Part shown: one piece after another, positions 1-15,095 of the stretch
Layout of the letters: each line of letters starts with the position of its first letter
Position numbering within the stretch: the stretch's first letter is position 1
Assembly: GCF_020921035.1 (NCBI RefSeq)
Contig: NC_063156.1
Span: 13,218,501 to 13,282,500 of the forward strand
DNA length: 64,000 nucleotides
Direction of reading: 5' to 3'
Origin: Rhodamnia argentea
Lineage: Eukaryota > Streptophyta > Magnoliopsida > Myrtales > Myrtaceae
Made by a program: the position numbers and the translations under genes
Notes under the pieces: model-generated
Seen by the model: only the letters and a program-made list of their open reading frames with translations
Database searches by the model: none
What the model was told of the DNA's origin: nothing

Positions 1-112
1 GTATGGAATCAGAAATCGGACCGATTGCTCTGGGAATCGCCCAGAATCGGCCAATTTGATCCGATCAAATCAATTCCCAATCCGATCGGTTCCCTTTGTT
101 CACCCCTAGTCG
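1..112. repeat. End of a GAACCG-rich hAT-like repeat, cut by the window edge
   Basis: The first 110 bases repeat variants of GGTTCC, ATCGG and CCGAT. They end in TTGTTCACCCCTAGT, whose reverse complement (ACTAGGGGTGAACAA) looks like the terminal sequence of a hAT-type non-autonomous element. A similar GAACCGG-rich stretch at about 37805-38290 ends in a related GATGAGCAAC-type terminus, and the hAT element at 42315 also has GAACCG-rich subtermini. Only one end is inside the window, so neither the target duplication nor the class can be confirmed. Confidence 0.4.
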
Positions 113-204
113 AGGGGGGCAAAATGAGGAATCAATTTTGTAGGGCAAAGTTTTCAGGGCCATCAGTGATTGATAACATGCAAGCACAAAGAAATCGCAG
201 TCCC

Positions 205-2909
<2,705 letters not shown>

Positions 2910-4997
2910 ACTTTAGGTGGTTACCTTACTGTTGCAGAGCATTTGTTTTCCATTGAAGTACACGCTTTGTATGGATGACTAGTTGACTACTTTGATTGTT
3001 TCAACCAAGAATTCATTTGGGCATGTTTTTGCTTTTTGCCTTTTCGGGCTTAGCAGGTGATATTGTTTTTTCCTTTGTAATGTTTGAAAGTGATTGTCCC
3101 TTTGTTAAGTCCCCGAGTAAGACTGGATACCGCCCTGGGAAGATAAAAATAAGAAACTTGCCTTTTCGATTGGGTGAACATTTCACAATACAAATAGCAG
3201 AAAGCAGATCTGAAACCCAACGGTGGATGAAAATCAAGAAGCGGGTCAGAGTCTTCAAACAATAGCTTTTGAGAAGCACATTGAACATCTGCCATCACAA
3301 CTCTAATCAGTATTGATGCATGCTCATATTTGTAGCAAACATTACAAACATCTGCAATACTTGGGAGTGTACATGTTTCCCCTCTGAAGCATACCTCACC
3401 AATTCCCCACTGCCCCCTTGTAAGCGGAGTCCGCATCGATCCAACCAACTGGAGTTCGTCCTATTCATTTCCGACTTCCCAAGCTTTCATAGGAAAGTCC
3501 TCAATCTGCATTCATAGCAAGGAATTGATTCCTTCACTAGATTTGCTCGAATGCCTTGACGGCTCACTCTTATTTCGCAAATATAAAGGTCAAAATCTCT
3601 AAGCATTCGTGCGGACATGGAAGGGAGAAGGGGTCCCCTTGTTTTGCTGCAATGGTTAAAATGCCCCGAGTGTATGTCAAAATATTTAAATGATGGAAGC
3701 ATTACATGTACAAATGCAATTCCAGATGAGATCAGTCTAGAATCGAGGAAAACAAAGTAGTCAAGGACCCTTCATCGAAAATCACATCTGAATGTGTCGT
3801 AATCTCTTCGCTAAATAAACTTCTACAGCGAAGAACGCCTTCTGCTATTGTTATTACTCATGCAATGCAAAATTTCTGTGGCTAGGATGACCGTATCTGA
3901 AGGCCTGATCAAACCATCCACTGAATGTTTTGAGTCTCCTACCGAAATATTTTATGCTAATTTTATGGAGAAATTTCACTTTGCTTCCCTTTACTTTAAC
4001 GCCTTTTCTCAGCAAAGCTAACACTCGGCTTGTGGTTGCACCAAGCTCTATCTAACCTTCCTAGAATGATGGCTCTGTCGTCTCGTCATAGAGGCTGGAT
4101 CGAGTTGATTTTGAGTCGATGAAGCTCATATTAATGACATTGACAGAGCAATGCTTCATATAATCCTTGAGAGCACTAGCTAGCTCTGTGAACAACTATC
4201 CCATTCCCACCCATTTTCCCCCTACTATGGATGACTTCAATTTTGTCACTCTCGATTACCGAAGGTACGTCACAAGTATTAGCGAACGATTTTAGAACAG
4301 AGGTCATACCTTAACAAGCTCTATACTCCATCTAGGACTCGGGCAGATAAAATCTAAGACATTTACATGCGCGTACTTGAACCGTTAAGTGGATTTTGCG
4401 ATCGGTTTGAGCAAGGATGATTATGGCAATTGAACAGTCTCTCCAGCGGAATTGAAGCGAATTGGCCTGAACTACCTCTCGGGCGTCCCAGATACCACTT
4501 GCGTAGACATCAGCGTCCAACTAAATCAAGAGGCATGTTTTCTCCGGACCTCTCGAGCTCTTTCTCTATTATGTAGTATCTAACAATGTAAGGATTGTCG
4601 CATGATATGCTGAAAGTAGAACTATCCCATTCTCTACAATTGCACGAAACTATCTTCGCAGGCTCTCAGTTTTCACTCACTGTATATGTCAAATTCCCCG
4701 GTAAAGATGTAGTAAGGATGGTTGGCATCGATGGTTAATTTCTGTTTGGACTGGTAGTTTGTCTAAATGGTACTTCCATAACTAAACCTACAAATCTTAT
4801 CAAGAAATCTCTTCTTTCGAATTTGAGGTGTCTATAGAGGTCATTGAGATGACCGATTACAATCTGTTTAATCAAAAATACAGTCTTGTCACTATCTGTA
4901 CTGCAGAAAGTGGTTTTGAAACTTTGAATAAGGTTGAAAGTGCGTTCTCCTACTGAAGAGGATACAAACATAGTACCGTTGAGGAAGTCGGAGGAGC
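2910..4997. other. Intergenic: L40 3' region and unique sequence without a gene
   Basis: The first few hundred bases hold the L40 3' UTR, but no clear AATAAA was seen. Short open frames on both strands between 3000 and 5000 show no recognisable domain, no splice-supported extension and no repeat structure, so I do not call a gene. Confidence 0.5.
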
Positions 4998-5279
4998 TAA
5001 CGGCGTGCATGGCAATACTTCTGCTCTAAAAATCAACTTTTGCTTCTAAGTAGAAATTGATTTTTCTACTTTTAGATAGAAGTAATTTTTTTTTTTTTCA
5101 AGTGGCTCCAAAATTATTTCAAAAGCAAAAAAAAAAAAATACTCCATAAGTAGAAATATGAAGTTACATAACCAAACGAATATTTGCTCCAAAAATTGCG
5201 TTGCCAAAGAAATTTTTGTTCCATAAGCACTTTTGGAGCAAAAATTCTACTCCAAATTTGTTGTCATGCACGCCCCTAA
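4998..5279. mobile_element. Harbinger-like MITE (family E, copy 1), TAA target duplication
   Basis: A 276-bp element at 5001-5276 has terminal inverted repeats. The left end reads CGGCGTGCATGGCAA and the right end, reverse complemented, reads GGGGCGTGCATGACAA. Both sides are flanked by TAA (4998-5000 and 5277-5279). Inside are inverted runs around AAAAATCAACTTTTGCTTCT and GGAGCAAAAATTCTACTCC. A 3-bp TAA or TTA target duplication with GGG-starting termini is characteristic of PIF/Harbinger (Tourist-type) MITEs. It has no coding capacity. Confidence 0.65.
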
Positions 5280-5840
5280 ACTGCTAATTTCAGTAGTGAA
5301 CCAAGTCAAAACAAACTCGTCGATGATGTTATGCACTTAAACTACAGGTCAAAGAAAAGTGTCATCTAATGATAAGAAAATCTCTCAAGCCCCAAAGCAA
5401 AATTTACTTAAGCATTTCAGGTTGCCAGCGTGAAACCATATTCCCATACTTTCACTGGTGAAGAAATTCATTTGAATGACATTAATTGAGTTGAAGCAAT
5501 ACACATCAGAGTTTCTATGCGCCTCCAGTTTCACTAGCCAAAACTTGTTACATTACAGAGAAGATTTATACGACTCTAGAGGAGCTTTACATATAAATTG
5601 TTTAAGCATAAGCGAGAAGCCTACGCTTAATAATGCCAGATTGCTTCATGAAGAAACAAGTTTCCGTAACCTTATACTGTGATTATTCATAGCCTTGCTT
5701 CATTCCGATTCTGGCTCCAGCGACCTATCTCGCATCCTTACAATCCTCAAGAGACAGATATTTAATGTACACCAACAGTACAGACCCTCACGTGCCCGCC
5801 AACTATGTTCCATGAAAATGAGATGTGAGCGATCACACGT

Positions 5841-8800
5841 TCAGTTGATCAGCGTCAAGGGTGAGCGTGGTATTAGAGACGGCTTCAAGTCCTTCCCATC
5901 GAATGATTCATATGAATTGTTTTCACGAAACTCCTCAACAAGAGATTCCATTGGCATGGCCCGGAGGGACTCAATAGTTCCTCTTGTTGGAACTTCTGGA
6001 TCACTTCTAATTGGCGTCGTCCCACTTGGCTCATAGTCCTGTATATGAAATGCATAAATTGAATCGTTATCCATCATATGGAGTCAGGGTCGGGGAACCT
6101 AAAAGCTCCTTGAGGTTTGATTGCTAAATCGAGAAATGAATTGTGGCGCAGGCTTATCTGGACGATAAAATTTAAGAATCAAAATCCAAGAGCGTGACCA
6201 CAGCAAATAAAAGCTCCCAGAACATGCACTAGGTCAATACACCGGCTCAAACTATCCTTGTATGTGTCGTTATTGAATTAAACCTGATTTTTCCAAGTGA
6301 AAAAACTTGATAAACAGTTAATGGCTTTGCCAGGCTTTTCCCACGAGGAAAACCTGAATTTGCAAAACCATAAAAAGTAAATTGTCTGGTTACGGGATGC
6401 TATACTTTACAAATTAGACAGGATGTTTGAGGACTTTGCTTCAGGCATAGTAACCAGTGTACGTACCTTAAGGTAAAGTGTTCATTTTATCACAGAAAAT
6501 GACAGCGACTGACAGTCATATCGAGGAGGCAATATTCAAATTTAGTAATTGCGGAAGTAGGCCTACCATATAGCGATGTTGAAAAGTTTCTTCTGCTTTC
6601 TCCCTGACACTTGAAGCTTCGCCAGAGTGGTCCTCGCGGAAACTTTCCAACAATTGCATGTGTGCCTGGACCGTTTGTAGAATACCCGATATAGATTCTC
6701 GCTCTTGCACTGACACACCTGTCATCATCATAACGAAATGTTTATATAAAACTGTAATAATTGCAGCAATAACGTGCACTTTCGGATGGACCATGAACGT
6801 GCAACAATGCCACAGCAATCCCCAGTTTACATAAACTTGAGGGTTGAATCAATGTCATTAGAAGAACAAACAAAGTTCAATCAACTAGAGAAATTTCAAG
6901 AAAAATTCCATCAACTCGTATTTCCCCCTCTAAAAACTGTTAAAGTTATCTTGCATACAAAATGTTTGCAGCAAGTACATGCATCGAGTAATTTCACGAT
7001 TTTAGTTCAGACACGTAACAATAATCAAATCAGAAACGCAGCTGTAAATTCAAGATTGGTGCCAAATGAGAATTTAACAAACGGAAAAAAGAGACTGTTT
7101 ATGCCCCAGATTACTGGCCTATAGCAAACTTATACTCACCGTCAACATGCTTAATGAAATCTTCACTACACTTGACCGCATCTCGCTGAGCTGCATCCCT
7201 TGCAGCACCAATCTCTACATCATGTTGCTCGTTACTATCAGAAGCATCCCTGCAAAAGCAATTTTACAAATGTCTTAGATTGGTTACAACAGAAACATGT
7301 AGAAGATCTTCACAAAACAAGGGTCTAACAAGCCCGTAAACTAACCTTATGTGTGATCTCATAGAGGAAACATGATTATTACCCATCTCGCATATGGCCT
7401 CACGTGTGCTATCCCAATGCTTGGCAGCTGATTCTGCGGTGCTTACACTGACCATGTTGAAATAAAATTAAAGGCTGAATGAGGTACTGATATTAAGATG
7501 GTACCATGCATAGCAAGCACATTACCATTGCTGTAAAAGCAACTCCATACGGCAATGTTTGGCAGCAGAATAATCAGCACTATCCTTGGCATCATTTTCT
7601 GCTTCAGAAGAAAATTCATGCCACTTTCTTTTGGCATCCGTGGTAATACCCTCCAGTGAAGAAACATGCCCGTCCAAAAATGTCTTGTTCTGAGCAGCGG
7701 TTCCCCTAAGGCTAACAAGCCTTGTATCCACCTACAGTTTTTAACTATCAATCCACCTTAACAGGGAGCACCAGAAGTAGAAGCAATTTATTCATATATA
7801 AAGCAATTCATTAGCCAAACCATTTCTTTCTGACGACGGAAGTGATTACAAACTAAATTTGTCATATCTGCTAGAAGCTTTTCTTCTTCAGATTTAGACT
7901 TTTCCTGCATAATAACGATTGGACAATTCAGTAAATGATTTACCCAATAGTGCCTTATTATTAACAGGTGTAGCAGTTGCCTTACTTCATAAGCCTTCTG
8001 AAACTCGGCAATACTTTTCATTTGAATTTCCTCGATCTGTGTTGCATGACACTCAAGTTTTTTAGATTCTTCAATAAGCTTCCCGAGAAGTCCATTAGTG
8101 TACTCAGAAATGTCCTTGGTGTGCTCGATGCTGATGCTAAATCTCTGATGAATTAAACACATAGGGGCAGGATTCAATGGACGACCTCAAGGCGAATCAC
8201 AGTTTCCATTTAATGCACCAAAGCAGAAACAGAGCAGACAAATCTAAAGGCACACACCTGTCGCAGTTCGCTGGTGAAGTGTGCCATTTCTCCTGCATGT
8301 GTTGAAAGAGTGCATTGGAGATCATCAAACAGAGCTTTTGCTTCTACATCTTTTGAAGTCAGAAACTGGTACAAGCATGGGAAACAGTTTAGTACATTGC
8401 AGAACATTGAAAGATCCACAAGCTTGATAAAGTACCACTAGATTTATAGACAGCATAAAAACCAAAATAAGGTGGGGACATTCAAACTTCACTGCAAACC
8501 TCTTCTGTAGATTGCACACTGGAAGAAGCCAAGGATAAGATATTGTCCAATCCTGCATTACAGCTAGCCTTGTGTAAACGTACAACATTTTGCAGCGCTT
8601 CAATATGAGAGATGTACATAGCCCTTGAAGCTGTAACTTTCTTCTTCATGTCCAAAACCGCCTATAAAAAGGATTTTTGTAAGAAACAAAGTACTTTTAA
8701 CAAAAAGAAGCCTGAGATTAATTACTAGCCTTGCACCACATATAGAAACAACACTTTTAGAGAGAATTGACTATGGAACAGATGAAGCAGTTAAAAAAAA

Positions 8801-11800
8801 AAAATTCCCTACCCTTTCATGTACTTGCTCAAATGAATGGCAGAATTTTTCCACACTATCAAGGTGCTCATTTTGCTGAGAAAGTGATCCATCCACCACA
8901 GTGCGAAGTGAAGAAACTTGTCTCGCCAATTCAGTTAGGAAGTTGTTTACTACAGATTTGTTATCAGCATTGAGCTTATCTTCCCTATCTACAAGGTACA
9001 CATCCAAAAGCATCAGGTTAATGCAACGTATATGTAGCCTTTCAAATTCACGCGACTCTATTCCAGTTAAAGAGGACTTACCAATTTTAGAAAATAATAG
9101 AGCATTATCTTGTAGAGATTTCTCCAAATCGGCTCTCAAGACACAAGCTTGATGAGCCAAAGCATTTTCTGTTGGATCATCAAATCAGTAAGAAACATCT
9201 CTTTCAATACAAGACCCACTCAAGAATAGAAGCCTCATAACATACCTGCTTTTCTCTGTTCCGATATTATGAAATCCCTCTCCTTTATAGAATACTGACA
9301 TTTCTTAAGTTCCTCTTTAGTGTTAGCCAGCACTTTACTCGTATGCTCCAAATCTTTCTGCAATATTTGACCAGCTGAATGAGAAAACAAGCACAAGGTT
9401 TAAAAATTATCCATAATAATGAAACATCACTTACCTCAGTTGCATCAAGCTTGCTACTCAAGTCAGAACATTGTTGAACCTGAGAATCATATTTCTCTTG
9501 CAATTCCTCAAATTGCTGTTGCAACATATGGTGAATGAGGATAACATCGCACAAGATGTCAAACCAAACTGCTATCAAGGAGATACGTTATAAACTAACC
9601 TTTTGATGGATCTCCATAGTAACTCCCATTTGTTCGATCTGTTCAGCCATAGCCTGAAGACAGACGTCATCAAAGCAGTCAGAAATAAATTTCTACTTAA
9701 GATGTGTCTAACCCGGGGATTGGCAACTATGAGAACTGTGATAGAAACATCTTCAAGGATCTATAAGGACGTAAAGGATTAAAGTCCAAACCAACCCAAC
9801 ATTGAAGATTACAAAAGTGCACTTGAAATGAAGATTCCATGGAAAAGGGGATAGACATTTAGCTTGCATTGCATTAGTGATTATTATATCATTCATACAT
9901 GTATGTACATGTACATATACATATACATATATCCTGAGATAAAGTAGGTACTCGGAAATCCACACATGAAAAAAGTCAAGATAAGGAAGAAAAAAATACC
10001 TTCCTTTCACTCTCCTCCTGATAATACCTCTCCTTAGGAATATAAACACCATTTTTCTCGTGAGCAGCATACACCTCTACAAAATAGAAGCATCTCATCA
10101 ACCAACACTAACTCAAACCACTATATGATATTGTTGTATTCAACAACTTGCATCCCAAGACAAATGCCAGTATGAATGGATCTGGGTAAGATTCTCACCA
10201 GCCTTAAGCCGGTCAATTTCACCGTAGAGATCCTTAATAAGAGTTGATTTCATCATCTTTTGGTTTACCTACACACACAAGTGGTCATCCCTCAGTGCAA
10301 GCATGAGTTGCAACTTGAAAGTAAAATGAAGATTGACTTTGAATCAAGCATCACAATGTGTATAATTGCCTTTTGACAGTAGGGTGGTTGAAAAGAATTA
10401 ATTATTCTTATCATAATTTCAATAATATTCTTCGTAAATTTTAAGAATGTCAGGCAAGAATAGCAGATATGCATATTCAAATTAAATATCATCAAGTTCA
10501 AGCTAATTGTGCCTATTCACATGCAAATCATCTCCACAATGTTCAACCTCCTAGCAACTGCATGAGGTGCTCCTTATTCCACAAATCAAGAACACCGGTG
10601 ACATAGAAGTTCATACTAGCAAACAATAAGAATATTGCTGGTTAGAATATCATGTCTGTAGACTAAAGGGAGACAAACCAGAACAAAAAACAGCTAAAAT
10701 TGTCAACATGATCTAAAAAAAAAAATTACTGAAGCGGTGAAGATAATCTAGGTGCAATTATGTTAACTTATGCAGAAGCTGACCTAACCACAGCAAATAA
10801 GGGAAAAGGGTCAACGTGAATTGGAATGCTCCAAGCAATTAAAAAGGTCGACTATGAAAAGAACAAAACAATTGACTAAAGAAAAAAACTTTGAATTATG
10901 AAATACAGGTGACAGTAAACAGACCTCAGGCTTATTTTTAATGTTCTTTGCCCTGTGCGCATAATCTAGGGTGCTCAGGGTCTCTTCCAGACAGTGGACT
11001 GCAGGTGAAACTGTTGCAATAATACAAGTCTTAGTCCTTCCTCCGAGAGAATCCCGAAGTAACCTAGTGAGCTTGCTATCCCTGAGAAAAGGTCATCTCA
11101 ATCAGCCAAATTTGACTGGAAAAGTGTAGCGCGTCAGATTTTATAATATTTTGGAATCACAATGTACCTATAGGGAATATGACCAAGATGCTCCACAAGA
11201 GCATTAATGACTCTTCCCAACGTGAGCAAGCTTTTGTTAATTTCTCCAGCTTCTCTCGCACGACCCTGTCAAATGAAAATACACGAGTTATACGACAAAT
11301 ACTGCACATCAGTCAAATCTTATGCAGATTGTATGGAGCAGTACCTCCCTAGCACCAGAACGGGATATGTTTTCAGATCCAGCCAGATCCACCAAGTTAA
11401 GTTTGCCGCATTTAATAAGCTCTTCTCCCTCTGGTGTTGATTCTTTGATGTGAATTGTGATGGAAAACAAAGAGTGTGACCGACTACATCAAAACCAAAA
11501 TCAATGTCTTATTGTAAAATTGAAGAACTGACCCATGACAACACATAGTGAAAGAAAAGCATTTTATTTTTACCTTGATTGTTTATTGAGCAGTGTTTCA
11601 GCAGTACGACGCTTTGAGGACCCCCTCTCAAGCAAAGTAAAGATCTCGGTAGCACTTGTCACAATTTCCTCCTCTATACCTCTAACAAGAACACCCCCTT
11701 TTCCATCCTCCATCAACGGCAGCTGCTTTTTCTGCTTATCATCCATAGCGACTCTGGAAATTTCCTCAGGTGCCAGAAGATCAGTGATTTCTTCATTGTA

Positions 11801-13219
11801 TAACTCTATAAATGTAACCTTCACACTGTATTCAGCATTTTGGCTCTCCAAAGTATCAAAAATTTGCTGCACTGCTCTAGGTATGACTCCTGCTTCTGGA
11901 GGTAATTCTCCATTGGGTCCACTCTGCCACGTTTCACCATAGAGAGGTTATAATTCCAATTTTTGCAGAAAGGAGAAAATCCATAATTAAGAGGGTCATG
12001 GGAAACACAAAGGCATAATACCTTCGATCTCTTGCATTCACCTTCCATTGTGTATGTTTTTCCAGTTCCTGTTTGGCCATATGCAAAAATGGTACAGTTG
12101 AAGCCTTCAAGAACTTCATTTACAATTGGAACTACTGCTTGCTCATAAAGATCTTTCTGCTGTGCAGATGGACCAAAAACCTGCATGCAAGAAGCAAGAT
12201 GAAGCATGTAACCATCAATAAAAGACGTAACGTAGATGAACTAAAAGGGGTGTTTTCAGATTATGCAGAAAAAGATGAAACTCTAGCAGCATCTTATTGA
12301 GACTTCAATCCATACCAAGCGAAATCTAATGTATTGTCTGTTAAATGTGATCTTCACAGCAATCAGTCGACAGAGAGCAAACTCATATTTGTTTTTTTAA
12401 ACACCCCAGTTTCTGAAAGGAAAAGATCAAAGGATAATGCCACCTCTTCTACACATTTACATACAACTTAAAATAGGAAATAGCCACTAGTTAGGAATCA
12501 TTTGAAAATTTGATAATCGATCACTCATGAAAAAGACCTTCCCGTGCCAGGTACTATTGTCTTTTTAACGAGCAATTAGTTCGGATAAATAGTCAAAATG
12601 AGAAATTACTAACAGTTCTAAATTGAATACCAGTCACTGCGAGAGAAACACCTTGTCAAGCCTAGAAGGGAAAGTCTACACATGAGAATCTCGTAATGTT
12701 GTATGTAGGGCACAGAGTGCCCGAGTCCTGAGGTAGTACCAGAAGCTTAATAATTTTATTCTAATAGCACATCAACGAGACCACCTCGGCCAGACCCAAC
12801 CGTGACCCAATGTGACAATGACATAGCTAATTAAGAAACCCGGATGAAGTTAGCTCGATTAACCCGGGAACCAAGAACCTAGAAGAGAAAGCGATGAAGA
12901 AAGAACCTTATCGAAGGTGAAAACCCGATCGATGTGCTTGCCGGCAATGCTCTGCGATACGGCGACTTCTCTCTGGTAATCATTGCAAGTCACCACCTGA
13001 GGCGCATTGTTCCGCAACTCGTCTTCGCTGAAGGGCCTGCAGACACAGAGCACGTAAAAGAACAAGCAATCGAACGGAGCAACTGCTCGAACAAGAGCCC
13101 TAAAAAATCGAACGAGACGAGCTCCGGACCAAATCCTGGTCCCGGGATCTAAACCAGTACCTGCATCGGAGGAGGACCTGGACGTTGACGCCCTTCTCCT
13201 TCTCCTGGCGGCCGGCCAT
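5841..13219 (-). CDS. KIN5C: Kinesin-5 motor protein, KIN-5C type (1009 aa)
   Basis: Kinesin-5 (BimC/Eg5) is a plus-end-directed motor that cross-links microtubules in the spindle and phragmoplast. I read 23 coding exons, in order: 13219-13161, 13036-12907, 12180-12022, 11923-11574, 11483-11345, 11265-11168, 11081-10925, 10268-10199, 10076-10000, 9653-9600, 9515-9435, 9357-9246, 9168-9082, 8988-8813, 8661-8500, 8365-8258, 8144-7986, 7904-7821, 7731-7526, 7447-7346, 7249-7140, 6718-6567, 6038-5841. They sum to 3030 nt and stay in frame. The motor (about 12-360) has the P-loop GQTGTGKT (98-105), switch I NKQSSRSH (229-236) and switch II DLAGSE (265-270). A coiled-coil stalk follows. The tail has a BimC-like GTTPIR with a TP site, typical of CDK targets, and a conserved [16 protein letters not shown] block. 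The start has few residues before the motor, as in known KIN-5C proteins. Confidence 0.95.
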
Positions 13220-13310
13220 CTTGCAGCGGACTCGAGAGGGCGAATCGAACGAACCTATGATTGCTTCGTGTCTTCTTCAACCTCTGGATAGATCTACACC
13301 AGAGACTCTT

Positions 13311-13422
13311 TCTCTCTCTCTCTCTCTAACACGCGCAGATAGATGCACAACGTAGAGAGAGTGTGTGCCTTCTTCTTCTTCTTCTTCTTCTTCTTCTTCT
13401 TCTTCTTCTTCTTCTTCTTCTC
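13311..13422. repeat. (CT)n and (CTT)18 microsatellites in the kinesin-5 leader/promoter
   Basis: A CT run at about 13308-13327 is followed by an uninterrupted (CTT)18 tract at 13369-13422, which reads (GAA)18 on the kinesin-5 coding strand. The GAA tract lies about 150 bp upstream of the kinesin start codon. Pure trinucleotide tracts of this length are usually polymorphic. Confidence 0.9.
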
Positions 13423-13802
13423 GGGTGTGAAATGTGAGAGAGGAGCGGGAGAGGGGTCGGATTTCAAATTTTCGAAACGCGCTCCGCTGGGGTTTCATCC
13501 GACGGCCAATATGAACCGATCGGACGGTCCCTATTGTTTTTGATGATCGGCTCTCAATTGGCCTCGATTATGCACTCCACCCGGACACGTGATGTGACCT
13601 AAAAGTTTTCTCATTTTTCTTTCAATTGCGGCCGCCTATTGTTCTGTTCCATGTTTTAAGGTTTTTCTTTTCTTTTCTTTTCTTTTCTTTTGGTTGCAAT
13701 TTTTTGAGGAAATAATGTGGAAATGAATAAGGAATTGTGACTTTAGTGAATTTGACATGGGATTTACGGCTACTGTGACACATTCACCTTACAAAAAAAA
13801 AA

Positions 13803-14295
13803 AATTAATATCGCAAAAAATCCTAAACTAGTGCACATGTGATAAATTTATCCCAAACTATTTTTTTAACCACAAAAAATCTCAAATAGGTACACTTATG
13901 AAAAATTTACCATCCGTTAATTTTCTTTAAATTTAACCATCAAATTACTGAGTTAGATAACATGTGGCGGTTCATGGGTATATCGGTTTAGGGTTTTTTT
14001 ACCCTCTATTTGTCACGGATGTATCAATTTGAGATCTTTCGTTATATTAACCCAATTTAACAAAAAGTAAATCTATCACAGGTGTATCGATTTGGAATTT
14101 TTCGCAGATCAAAAAATTAGTTTAGGATAAATTTGTCACGGGTGTACCAGTTTAGGATTTTTTTATGATCAAAAAGATAGTCTAGATATATTTGTCACGG
14201 ATGCACCGGTTTAGAGTTTTTCGTAGTTAAAAAAATAATTTAAGGATAAATTTATTACACATGCACCAATTTGAAATTTTTCATGGTATTAATCT
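13803..14295. mobile_element. MITE family D: long inverted repeat with tandem subunits
   Basis: The left part (from AAATTAATATCGCAAAAAATC at about 13801) and the reverse complement of the right end (AGATTAATACCATGAAAAATT) match for about 90 bp through AAATTTATCC and ATTTTTTTAAC. Inside, a roughly 70-bp module (AAATTTGTCACGGGTGTACC, TTAGGATTTTT, ATCAAAAA) is repeated about four times. No credible coding frame exists. The target duplication is hidden by A-rich flanks, so the superfamily is unknown. Confidence 0.6.
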
Positions 14296-14799
14296 TAAAA
14301 AGTTTAAGACAGCGAAGACTCCTATTTACCCTCGGGTTTGTTTCCATCAGAAAGCACGGTTAAAAGTCCTATGTGATTGCTGATGTGGACGATGGAATGC
14401 GAATGGAGATGATGTGGCGTCCCCGGAGCTTAAGCGACGAAGTTAAAATGTTAATGTCGTCCGTAATTTATATATTTTTACTCGTAAATCCAAACGGTCT
14501 TTCTATTTTGGTTTGGCTCCAAATCGTTCTTCAACATCTCGGAAAGTACCGCCAGGTCGTCCCTAAGATCGGTCCGACGACGAAATTTGTTAATGCTCAC
14601 TAAAGCCAGTTAGATATTTGCTGACCTTTTTTTTTTTTTTAACCTCCGACCAAAGTTCGAAACTTTGCTGACCTGGATTTTCTCTTTTCGAACCAAAGTT
14701 CACCTGGATTTTCTCTAGATTTTCCAAAACTTGGATCCTAGAGCCCAAGCTTCTTGAACGGGAAGCGCCGCCGTGTACTTGTGCAGTCACGGCCACTGC
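14296..14799. other. Intergenic stretch, nothing recognised
   Basis: AT-rich sequence with scattered short open frames (for example 14373-14603) that match nothing I recognise. It has no inverted-repeat ends and no splice-supported gene structure. Confidence 0.4.
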
Positions 14800-15095
14800 T
14801 CAACGGCTGCGGCCGGTGAGCTCTATAGCTCAAGCGGTCGTGATCGCGAGCATCAAACTCGAGTGGGCCATGGCGGCCGCGGACTCAGAGCTCGAGCGGC
14901 ACAACCATGGCTGCGAGTGGAGCTCAAAGCTCGAGTGTCCACGGCCGCGTGCTCCTGAGATCTCGTCTCCATGGCTGCGCCACGAACTCGACGTTGGTGA
15001 GCTCCAAATTCGGCCATGGTAGCCGTTAGCTCAAGCTCCACTGGCCTAGTTGCCGTGAGCTTTAGAGCTTGAGCTCACGGCCATGGTAGCCGAGA
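14800..15095. repeat. GC-rich array of imperfect GAGCTC/CTCGAG/CCATGG palindromic units
   Basis: About 290 bp of unusually GC-rich sequence is built from recurring short palindromes: GAGCTC (about 14818, 14889, 14921, 15000, 15072), CTCGAG (about 14859, 14891, 14931) and CCATGG (14868, 14907, 14970, 15015, 15082). They are interleaved with GGCCGC and TGGCTGCG. Open frames here simply reflect the low stop density of GC-rich DNA. It is probably a degenerate minisatellite-like expansion inside a repeat. Confidence 0.55.

Noticed and set aside
6774..7124. Open frame on the + strand of 116 codons inside the kinesin-5 gene
   Set aside because: It lies largely within an intron of the kinesin-5 gene on the opposite strand and encodes nothing recognisable.
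14840..14900. Vector polylinker contamination, suggested by XhoI-, NcoI-, NotI- and SacI-like sites close together
   Set aside because: The palindromic words recur with gradual variation over about 290 bp and no vector backbone is present on either side. A natural repeat is more likely.
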